Source: Thermoleophilaceae bacterium (GTDB lineage Bacteria > Actinomycetota > Thermoleophilia > Solirubrobacterales > Thermoleophilaceae). Taken from it: DNA of 6,716 bases. Both the position numbers and the translations under genes were made by a program. Location: assembly GCA_013695885.1 (NCBI GenBank), contig JACCZP010000159.1:1-6716 (forward strand), in the 5' to 3' direction. This document shows, piece after piece, positions 1 through 6,716 of this stretch (the first letter of the stretch is position 1; each line of letters opens with the position of its first letter). The notes beneath the pieces are model-generated. The model saw nothing but the letters and a program-made list of their open reading frames with translations. It searched no databases and was not told the origin of the DNA.

Positions 1-794
1 TCGGCCTCGGCGATCTCCTTGAGCACGGCCTTCAGACGGTCCTCGAACTCACCGCGGTACTTGGCGCCCGCGATCAACGAGCCGATGTCGAGGGAGACGA
101 CCCGGCGATCGCGCAGGGACTCCGGCACGTCGCCGGAGACGATGCGCAGGGCTAGGCCCTCGGCGATCGCGGTCTTGCCGACTCCTGGCTCGCCGATCAG
201 CACCGGGTTGTTCTTGGTGCGGCGGGAGAGGACCTGGACCACCCGGCGGATCTCGTCGTCGCGGCCGATGACCGGGTCGAGCTTGCCGTCCTCGGCGGCC
301 TGGGTGAGGTCGCGGCCGTAGCGCTCGAGGGCCTGGTACTTCTCCTCGGGGTCCTGGTCGGTCACGCGGTGGGGGCCGCGCACCGCGGCTACCGCGTCGG
401 CCACGGTCTCGCGCGACGCGCCGACGTCCATCTGTGGGTCGCCGGCCATGGCCAGCAGGAGGTGCTCGGTGGAGACGTACTCGTCGCCGAGGCCGCGGGC
501 CTCCTCCTCGGCGCGGCGCAGGAGGTCGCCGGCGGCGCGCTCGAAGGCGGGCTCCTGGGTGGTCTGCCCGCGCGTGGTGGGCAGGCGGTCGAGCGCCTCG
601 TTCGCGCGCCGGCGTACGCCCTCGGCGTCGGCGCCCGCGCGACGGAGCACCGGCGTCACGATGCCGCCGTCCTGCTCGAGCAGCGCGGCCAGCACGTGGT
701 GCGGGGTGACCTGCGGGTTGCCGCGCGTGGCCGCGAGCCGCTGGGCCGCGGCGATTGCCTCCTGGGTCTTGGTCGTGAGTCGGTCGGGTGTCAC
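1..794 (-). CDS. clpB: ATP-dependent chaperone ClpB, N-terminal fragment (cut by window edge)
   Basis: Hexameric AAA+ disaggregase that pulls polypeptides out of aggregates and passes them to DnaK/DnaJ/GrpE for refolding in the cytoplasm. I translated this frame by hand. From a GTG at 794-792 it is open to the left edge, giving the first 264 residues of a family usually about 850-870 long. Residues 1-145 are the Clp N-domain, opening with the family-typical [11 protein letters not shown] short linker ([20 protein letters not shown]) is typical of ClpB rather than ClpA or ClpC. NBD1 follows with [12 protein letters not shown] (to about residue 182) and Walker A GEPGVGKT at 201-208. The GTG overlaps the hspR stop as GTGA. 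The nearest Shine-Dalgarno-like run (GGGGAG) is about 12 nt upstream, so translation probably depends partly on coupling to hspR. Walker B, the middle domain and NBD2 lie outside the window. Confidence 0.95.
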   Translation of the reverse strand, partial: MTPDRLTTKTQEAIAAAQRLAATRGNPQVTPHHVLAALLEQDGGIVTPVLRRAGADAEGVRRRANEALDRLPTTRGQTTQEPAFERAAGDLLRRAEEEARGLGDEYVSTEHLLLAMAGDPQMDVGASRETVADAVAAVRGPHRVTDQDPEEKYQALERYGRDLTQAAEDGKLDPVIGRDDEIRRVVQVLSRRTKNNPVLIGEPGVGKTAIAEGLALRIVSGDVPESLRDRRVVSLDIGSLIAGAKYRGEFEDRLKAVLKEIAEA

Positions 795-1222
795 CGCATC
801 CGCAGGCTCCCCGCTCGCGAGCGTCCGACCGGCACGAGCTCCGCGCCCGGCGACGCCTCGTAGCGCACGAGCTCCGCGCGACCCGCACGGCGCAGCTCCT
901 CGACCTGGCGCTCGAGCTCCGCGCGCGCTCGCTCGGCGCGGCGCTCGAGCTGGATCAGCCGCCGGCGCGTGGCCTCGAGCTCGTGCTCGAGCTGGAACAC
1001 GCGCTCCACGCCGGCCAGGTTCATCCCCAGCTCGCTGGTCAGCTCCTGGATGCGGCGCAGGCGCTCGACATCCTCCTGGGAGTAGAGCCGGGTGTTCCCC
1101 GACGAGCGCTTGGGCGCGACGAGCCCGCGGGCCTCATAGATGCGCAGGGTCTGGGGGTGCATGCCGGCGAGCTCCGCGGCCACGGAGATCATGTAGACGC
1201 CGCGGACCCGCTCGGCGGCCAT
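791..1222 (-). CDS. hspR: HspR, MerR-family heat-shock transcriptional repressor
   Basis: A 143-residue winged-helix repressor. In Streptomyces and relatives HspR binds HAIR operators at the dnaK operon and clpB, with DnaK as co-repressor, so free DnaK shuts the operon off once unfolded protein is cleared. The MerR DNA-binding domain spans about residues 9-60: a helix-turn-helix with [18 protein letters not shown], then the wing with [20 protein letters not shown] is the HspR signature within the MerR superfamily. [13 protein letters not shown] (67-79) leads into a charged coiled coil to about residue 112, likely the dimer helix. The short tail contains [12 protein letters not shown], at the place where other HspRs have a hydrophobic tail tied to repressor function. 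There is no cysteine, which argues against a metal or redox sensor. ATG lies 1 nt after the dnaJ stop, with GGGAG at 1230-1234 seven nt upstream. Confidence 0.95.
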   Translation of the reverse strand: MAAERVRGVYMISVAAELAGMHPQTLRIYEARGLVAPKRSSGNTRLYSQEDVERLRRIQELTSELGMNLAGVERVFQLEHELEATRRRLIQLERRAERARAELERQVEELRRAGRAELVRYEASPGAELVPVGRSRAGSLRMR

Positions 1223-1223
1223 C

Positions 1224-2336
1224 TCAGCTCTCCCTCCCCTCGAACAGGCCCTCGCGGGGATTGCCGTCCATCACGTCGGCCAGCTCGTCGACCGCCGCCT
1301 GCTGATCCGAGGACAGCGAACGCGGCACGTCGATCGTTATCCGGTAGTGGATGTCACCGCGCCCGTGGGCCCCGAGGCGCGGTGGGCCCTCACCGCGCAG
1401 CCGCTGGACCGTCCCGTGCTGGGTGCCGGCGGGCACGCGGATGCGCTTCGTGCCGGACAGGGTTGGCACTTCGACCGTGGCGCCGCGGATGGCCTCGACG
1501 ATCGTCACGGGGACGTCGACCTCGAGGTTCTCGCCGCGGCGCCTGAACACCGGCGACTCGTCGACGCGGGTGACCACGTAGAGGTCGCCCGGTGGCCCGC
1601 CCTGGCGGCCGGCCTCCCCCTTGCCGGCCAGGCGCACGCGGCTGCCGTCCTTCACCCCGCCGGGGATGTTCACCCGGTAGCGCTTGACCTGTCGGGTGTG
1701 CCCGCGGCCCCCGCAGGTAGCGCAGGGATCGGTGATCTCGGTGCCGGTGCCCCCGCACCGGGAGCACGGCTGCGAGAGGGAGAACAGGCCCTGGCCCTGG
1801 GTCTCGATCCCGCGACCCTGGCAGCGCGAGCAGACGGTGGGCGTCGTGCCCGGCCGCGCGCCCGTGCCCCGGCACGTGGGGCACGGAGCCTGGAGCGGCA
1901 CCGTGACCGGCACCTGCCCGCCCTCCATCGCCTGGTCGAAGGAGACGTGGACCTCGGCCTCGAGGTCACGGCCGGGCACGGCCCTTCCCCGCCCGGGCGC
2001 GCCAGCGCCGGAGGCGCCGCCGAACAGGTCGGAGAGGATGTCGCCGACCCCACCCGGGAACCCGCCGAAGCCCCCGGCCCCGCCGCGGGGCCTCGTTTTT
2101 GGGTCGAACCCCGATCCGAACATGCCGCCGCCCGAGTCGTACTGCTTGCGCTTCTCGGGGTCGGAGAGGATCGAGTACGCCTCCTGGACCTCCTTGAACC
2201 GCTCCTCGGACTTCGGGTCGCCGGAGTTCGTGTCGGGATGGAACTTGAGCGCGAGCGAGCGGTAGGCCTTCTTGATCTCCTCCTCGGAGGCCTTGCGGTT
2301 GACGCCGAGCGTCTTGTAGGGATCGGTCACCGCCAC
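1224..2336 (-). CDS. dnaJ: Chaperone protein DnaJ (type A Hsp40)
   Basis: Hsp40 co-chaperone of DnaK: it delivers unfolded clients and stimulates ATP hydrolysis. At 370 residues it has full family length and every type A module. The J-domain covers about residues 5-68 with HPD at 33-35. A Gly/Phe-rich linker (69-108) ends in DILSDLFGG. The zinc domain has four CXXCXGXG-type repeats with cysteine pairs at 152/155, 169/172, 191/194 and 205/208, all intact, so both zinc centres should form. C-terminal substrate-binding beta domains run from about 218 to 340. The start is GTG (2336-2334), preceded six nt upstream by GAGGA that overlaps the grpE stop. A second in-frame GTG two codons later is less well spaced. 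Actinobacteria often have two dnaJ genes; the operon position suggests this is the stress-induced one. Confidence 0.97.
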   Translation of the reverse strand: MAVTDPYKTLGVNRKASEEEIKKAYRSLALKFHPDTNSGDPKSEERFKEVQEAYSILSDPEKRKQYDSGGGMFGSGFDPKTRPRGGAGGFGGFPGGVGDILSDLFGGASGAGAPGRGRAVPGRDLEAEVHVSFDQAMEGGQVPVTVPLQAPCPTCRGTGARPGTTPTVCSRCQGRGIETQGQGLFSLSQPCSRCGGTGTEITDPCATCGGRGHTRQVKRYRVNIPGGVKDGSRVRLAGKGEAGRQGGPPGDLYVVTRVDESPVFRRRGENLEVDVPVTIVEAIRGATVEVPTLSGTKRIRVPAGTQHGTVQRLRGEGPPRLGAHGRGDIHYRITIDVPRSLSSDQQAAVDELADVMDGNPREGLFEGRES

Positions 2337-2342
2337 GGTCGG

Positions 2343-2348
2343 TCCTCA
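2343..2348 (-). promoter_or_regulatory. dnaJ Shine-Dalgarno overlapping grpE stop (TGAGGA)
   Basis: The grpE stop TGA is also the first part of TGAGGA. Its GAGGA lies six nt before the GTG at 2336, which supports that start for dnaJ. Sharing stop and ribosome site suggests that ribosomes finishing grpE re-initiate on dnaJ. Confidence 0.6.
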
Positions 2349-3064
2349 GGCGGACACGACGACGCGGGCGGGGCGCACGACGGTGTCCTGGCTGCGGTAG
2401 CCCTTCTGGGCGACGTCGACCACGTGACCGGCCTCGACCCCCTCCTCGGGACGGGTGGCGATCGCCTCGTGCTGGTTCGGGTCGAAGGGCTCGCCGCTCG
2501 GGTCGAAGCGCTCGATCCCGCTGCGGCCGAGGGCCGCGATCAGCTCGTCGTGGACGAACCGGACTCCGTGGGCAAGCCCCTGCTCGGTCTCCCCGGCCTC
2601 CGCGGCGGCCTCCAGCGCGCGCTCCAGGTTGTCGATCGCGGGCAGAAGGTCGCGGGCCAGGCCGACCTTCGCCCGACTTCCGGCCCCCGCGACGTCGCGG
2701 GCGGCGCGCTTGCGGTAGTTGTCGAAGTCGGCCTGGGTGCGCTGGGCCAGGGCGAGGTACTCGTCCCGCTTGCGCTCGGCGTCGGAGGTGTCCCCGCCGG
2801 CGGCGCCACCGTCGGTAGAGGGCGACGCCGTCGCGACGGACCCGGCGGAGACCCCACCCTCGACGGTGGGATCTACTTCCTCGGGCGGACCGTCGGAATC
2901 CGCGGTCTCGGCCACCGGCTCGCCGCCGGCCTCTGCGTCCGACGGAGCGGCCGAGGCGCCGTCCTGCGGCGCCTCGGTCTCCTCCTCCTCGGGCACGGTG
3001 TCGCGCTCCGCCCTCATGCGGTCGCGCACCACGTCCTGGTCCGGGGTCGGGCGGGGGTTCGCCA

Positions 3065-3065
<1 letters not shown>
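2346..3065 (-). CDS. grpE: GrpE, nucleotide exchange factor for DnaK
   Basis: Dimeric nucleotide exchange factor that opens the DnaK ATPase domain to release ADP. I choose the ATG at 3065, giving 239 residues. It overlaps the dnaK stop by one base (TGATG) and has GAGGAG eight nt upstream. A TTG one codon earlier is possible but less likely. Residues 1-95 are a low-complexity, acidic, Pro/Ala/Gly/Ser-rich segment, probably disordered, which makes the protein longer than the roughly 200 residues of E. coli GrpE. The conserved part begins at about 96 with a long helix (RKRDEYLALAQRTQADFDNYRKR), then LARDLLPAIDNLERAL (136-151). The C-terminal beta domain includes FDPNQHEAI (194-202) and ends QKGYRSQDTVVRPARVVVS. 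In family knowledge the long helix can act as a thermosensor. Position between dnaK and dnaJ fits the standard operon. Confidence 0.96.
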
Positions 3066-4987
<1,922 letters not shown>

Positions 4988-4995
4988 GTTGGGTG

Positions 4996-5003
4996 TCCTT
5001 CCT
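4996..5003 (-). promoter_or_regulatory. dnaK Shine-Dalgarno sequence (AGGAAGGA)
   Basis: Purine run eight nt before the dnaK ATG, the strongest-looking ribosome site in the window. It supports the chosen start, which also gives the family-standard N-terminus [14 protein letters not shown]. Part of it (AGGAAG, 5003-4998) is complementary to UUUCCU in the upstream operator (5036-5031). Confidence 0.7.
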
Positions 5004-5020
5004 GCTGGATGTCTGCCGGA

Positions 5021-5042
5021 TTAGGTTCTTAGGAAATCTAAG
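5021..5042 (-). promoter_or_regulatory. Probable HspR operator (HAIR-like inverted repeat) upstream of dnaK
   Basis: Two overlapping symmetric readings are visible. On the plus strand, TTAGGTT (5021-5027), seven bases, then AATCTAA (5035-5041) form an inverted repeat with six of seven arm positions complementary, in the same 7-7-7 layout as the actinobacterial HAIR consensus CTTGAGT-N7-ACTCAAG. Nested in it, CTTAG-N5-CTAAG (5028-5042) is a perfect 5-bp inverted repeat. The arm sequence differs from canonical HAIR. Support comes from its place between a -10-like hexamer and the dnaK start, from hspR in the same operon, and from its AT-richness in very GC-rich surroundings. Binding by HspR is inferred. 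A Rho-independent terminator is unlikely because no T-run follows. Confidence 0.5.
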
Positions 5043-5047
5043 TGGCG

Positions 5048-5053
5048 ACTATA
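5048..5053 (-). promoter_or_regulatory. Candidate -10 box (TATAGT) of the dnaK operon promoter
   Basis: TATAGT reads toward dnaK and is one base from the TATAAT consensus, in DNA that is otherwise strongly GC-rich. Transcription would start near 5041, placing the candidate operator at about +1 to +21, a usual position for repression. I see no good TTGACA-like -35 element 16-18 bp upstream, where the sequence is GC-rich, so this is a tentative call. Confidence 0.4.
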
Positions 5054-5131
5054 GAGATCCTCGGCCGGGTCGCCCGGGTCTCCTACGACGACGGGGGTCC
5101 CCGGCCTCCGGTTCGGCCTTCGACCGTGCCG

Positions 5132-6034
5132 TCACGCGCCCGGGACCGGCAGCGCCGGGCGCAAGCGCGGGACCACCTCGACCGCGACGATCGCCAGGAT
5201 GATCAGCGCGGCGCCGGCCCAGGCCACGGCCGAGAGCCGGTCTCCGGCCAGGAGGTAGCCGAACACGCCGGCGAACACGGGCTCGGAGGCAAGGATCAGA
5301 GCGGTGCGGGTGGGCGAGGCGTGCACCTGCGCGTAGGTCTGGACGTAGAAGCCGAGCGCGCTGGCAATCAAGGAGGTGACGAGCAGCGCCGACCACACGG
5401 TCGCCCCGCTTGGGGCCTCGAGCCCGCCGTCGGATCCGGCGACGAGCAGGCAGAACGCCCCGCACACGGCCAGTTGCACGGGCACGAGCGCGGCCACGTC
5501 GTGGGAGCGCACCGCCCTACCGGTGACGAGGATGTGGGCCGCGAAGGAGATCGCGCACAGGAGCTCGAGGCCGTCGCCGCGGAGGTTCAGCCCACTCGCC
5601 CCCGAGAGCAGCAGGAGCCCGAGCGCGGACAGCCCCGCCGCCGCCCAGGACAGCGGGGTGATCCTCTCGCGCAGCACCGCCGCCCCCAGAAGAGGCGTGA
5701 AGACCACGAACAGTCCGGTGATGAACCCCGCGTTCGATGCGCTGGTGGCCTCGAGGCCGAGCGTCTGGAAGACGTACCCGGCGGTGAGGAAGACACCCAT
5801 CAGCGCACCTGCCCGCCATCCCTCGGCGGACAGGGTGGCGAGCCGGCGCCGGAAGACGAGTGCCATGAGGATCGCGGCGGCGCCGAACCGGTAGCCGAGG
5901 AACTCCATGGTGGGGAGCACGCGGATCGCGTCCTGGACCATCACGAACGTGAGCCCCCAGACGGCGGCCGCGAACACCAGGGCGAGCTCGGCGAGGCGGG
6001 CCGCGCGTGGGCGCGCGCGGGCCGCCGCGGTCAT
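5132..6034 (-). CDS. EamA/DMT-superfamily membrane transporter, substrate unknown
   Basis: Inner-membrane protein of the drug/metabolite transporter superfamily, 300 residues, built as two tandem EamA repeats of about five helices each. By eye the hydrophobic segments lie near residues 14-32, 43-61, 75-92, 103-120, 128-145, 155-171, 182-199, 213-234, 243-262 and 270-287. The first repeat has the family pattern WGLTFVMV, EFLGYRFGAAA and ATSASNAGFITGLFVVFTPL. The second has SPTRTALILASEPVFAGVFG, the usual EamA repeat-end motif. The N-terminus is Arg-rich, fitting a cytoplasmic location. Family members export amino acids, metabolites or drugs; nothing here indicates the substrate. The ATG overlaps the nth stop as ATGA and no strong Shine-Dalgarno sequence is visible, which suggests translational coupling to nth. 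No terminator with a T-run was seen between its stop and the dnaK promoter. Confidence 0.9.
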   Translation of the reverse strand: MTAAARARPRAARLAELALVFAAAVWGLTFVMVQDAIRVLPTMEFLGYRFGAAAILMALVFRRRLATLSAEGWRAGALMGVFLTAGYVFQTLGLEATSASNAGFITGLFVVFTPLLGAAVLRERITPLSWAAAGLSALGLLLLSGASGLNLRGDGLELLCAISFAAHILVTGRAVRSHDVAALVPVQLAVCGAFCLLVAGSDGGLEAPSGATVWSALLVTSLIASALGFYVQTYAQVHASPTRTALILASEPVFAGVFGYLLAGDRLSAVAWAGAALIILAIVAVEVVPRLRPALPVPGA

Positions 6035-6714
6035 CCGCGCGCGTGCTCAAGCGAACGACCGTACGGGCAAAGCGAGAGCAGCGGGCACTCGGCACAGCGC
6101 GGCGCCCGCGCGGTGCAGGTGCGCCGGCCGTGGCGGATGAGCGAAACGTGCAGCTCGTAGGCATCCTCGGGCGGAAGCAGGCGCAGCGCGTCGTCGTGGG
6201 CCTCCTCGAGGGATGCCCCCGGACGGAACAGCCCGAGGCGCAGGCCCACGCGGTGCACGTGGGTGTCCACCGGCACGTCGGGGAGGCCGAACGAGAAGAG
6301 CAGCACGCACGCGGCGGTCTTGCGACCCACCCCCGGGAGCGCGCACAGGGCGTCGCGCCCGTCGCCCAGCGGCGCGGTCTCGAGCCACGCGAGGTCGTCG
6401 CCGTCGAGGGCCCGCAGGATGGCCTGGATGCGCCCGGCCTTGACGCGCGAGATACCACCCGGCCGGATGGCCTCCTCGACGGCGTCCTCGGATGAGCCGC
6501 GCACCTCCTCCCAGGAGGCGAAGCGCTCGCGCAGGCGCGCGTAGGCCACGTCGCGATTGCGGTCGTTGGTGTTCTGGGAGAGGATGGTGAGGACGAGCTC
6601 GTCGACCGGAGCGCGATGCGGACGGGGCAGGGGACGGCCGTAGGCGGCGCGCAGGCGGTCGCGGATACGCCGCACCCGCCGGCGGTCGGGGCGCTTCCAC
6701 TCGGCGGCGGCCAC
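6031..6714 (-). CDS. nth: Endonuclease III family DNA glycosylase/AP lyase
   Basis: Base-excision repair enzyme that removes oxidised pyrimidines and cleaves at the abasic site. Read from the GTG at 6714 it has 227 residues; E. coli Nth has 211. The helix-hairpin-helix is LPGVGRKTAA (126-135), with K132 matching the catalytic Schiff-base lysine. VDTHVHR (149-155) supplies the catalytic aspartate D150. The C-terminal 4Fe-4S loop is complete as C200-X6-C207-X2-C210-X5-C216. The lysine argues for a bifunctional glycosylase/lyase rather than MutY. The N-terminal motif is ILSQNTNDRN (44-53) where E. coli has LSAQATD, so this looks like a different Nth subfamily. Only two bases precede the GTG and the frame is open to the edge, so the true start may lie outside the window. 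The stop overlaps the transporter start. Confidence 0.93.
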   Translation of the reverse strand: MAAAEWKRPDRRRVRRIRDRLRAAYGRPLPRPHRAPVDELVLTILSQNTNDRNRDVAYARLRERFASWEEVRGSSEDAVEEAIRPGGISRVKAGRIQAILRALDGDDLAWLETAPLGDGRDALCALPGVGRKTAACVLLFSFGLPDVPVDTHVHRVGLRLGLFRPGASLEEAHDDALRLLPPEDAYELHVSLIRHGRRTCTARAPRCAECPLLSLCPYGRSLEHARG

Positions 6715-6716
6715 GG

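Larger units (their letters stand above)
4988..5131. other. Intergenic region between the EamA transporter gene and dnaK
   Basis: This 144-bp gap is the only real non-coding stretch. The half nearer the transporter is GC-rich. It contains a small hairpin (CCGGG-TCG-CCCGG, plus strand 5065-5077) without a T-run, so I do not call a terminator. The half nearer dnaK holds the candidate -10 box, the HAIR-like repeat and the dnaK ribosome site. I found no TTAGCACTC/GAGTGCTAA (CIRCE) half-sites. Confidence 0.8.

Noticed and set aside
49..888. 279-codon minus-strand frame overlapping clpB and hspR
   Set aside because: It is out of frame with both recognised genes and consists of Arg/Pro/Gly-rich sequence. 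The true clpB frame, hand-translated from 794 down, shows Walker A and the ClpB linker.
5065..5077. CCGGG-TCG-CCCGG hairpin between the transporter and dnaK, considered as a terminator
   Set aside because: The stem is only 5 bp and no T-run follows on the minus strand; such palindromes are frequent in DNA this GC-rich.
4988..5131. CIRCE element for HrcA control of dnaK
   Set aside because: No TTAGCACTC or GAGTGCTAA half-site is present, and the encoded regulator is HspR. The TTAG in the operator is only a short partial likeness.
5042..6160. 372-codon plus-strand frame opposite the transporter
   Set aside because: Highly charged, Gly/Arg/Glu/His-rich and without a domain; it is the antisense of a hydrophobic membrane protein that clearly matches the EamA family.

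Overview
This is a high-GC bacterial window in which every supportable gene lies on the minus strand, so the biological reading order runs from high to low coordinates. It holds the end of a DNA-repair/transporter pair, then a complete dnaK-type heat-shock operon that runs off the left edge inside clpB.

Right part (6714 to 5132): an endonuclease III (nth) whose GTG start sits two bases from the window edge, followed through an ATGA stop/start overlap by a 300-residue EamA/DMT-family membrane transporter. The 144 bp after the transporter (4988-5131) is the only sizeable gap. It contains an AT-rich island with a TATAGT -10-like hexamer and a two-fold symmetric element that I read as the probable HspR operator of the operon.

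Left and central part (4987 to 1): dnaK, grpE, dnaJ, hspR and a 5' fragment of clpB, packed with junctions of -1, +9, +1 and -4 bp. Together they encode the DnaK/DnaJ/GrpE folding machine, the ClpB disaggregase that works with it, and HspR, the MerR-type repressor. In studied actinobacteria HspR uses DnaK as co-repressor, so the operon encodes its own feedback loop. No CIRCE element is seen, which fits HspR rather than HrcA control.

Organism: HspR in a dnaK-grpE-dnaJ-hspR(-clpB) operon, very high GC and GTG starts point to Actinomycetota. DnaK nevertheless carries the roughly 25-residue ATPase-domain insertion that typical actinobacterial and Bacillota DnaKs lack. A deep-branching class such as Thermoleophilia is my best guess, from memory of family sequences and not from a search.

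I see no mobile element, CRISPR array, RNA gene or new multi-gene system. The genes are conserved housekeeping and stress genes. The points worth a second look are the non-canonical operator, the DnaK insertion, the compact junctions, and a possible RNA pairing over the dnaK Shine-Dalgarno sequence.
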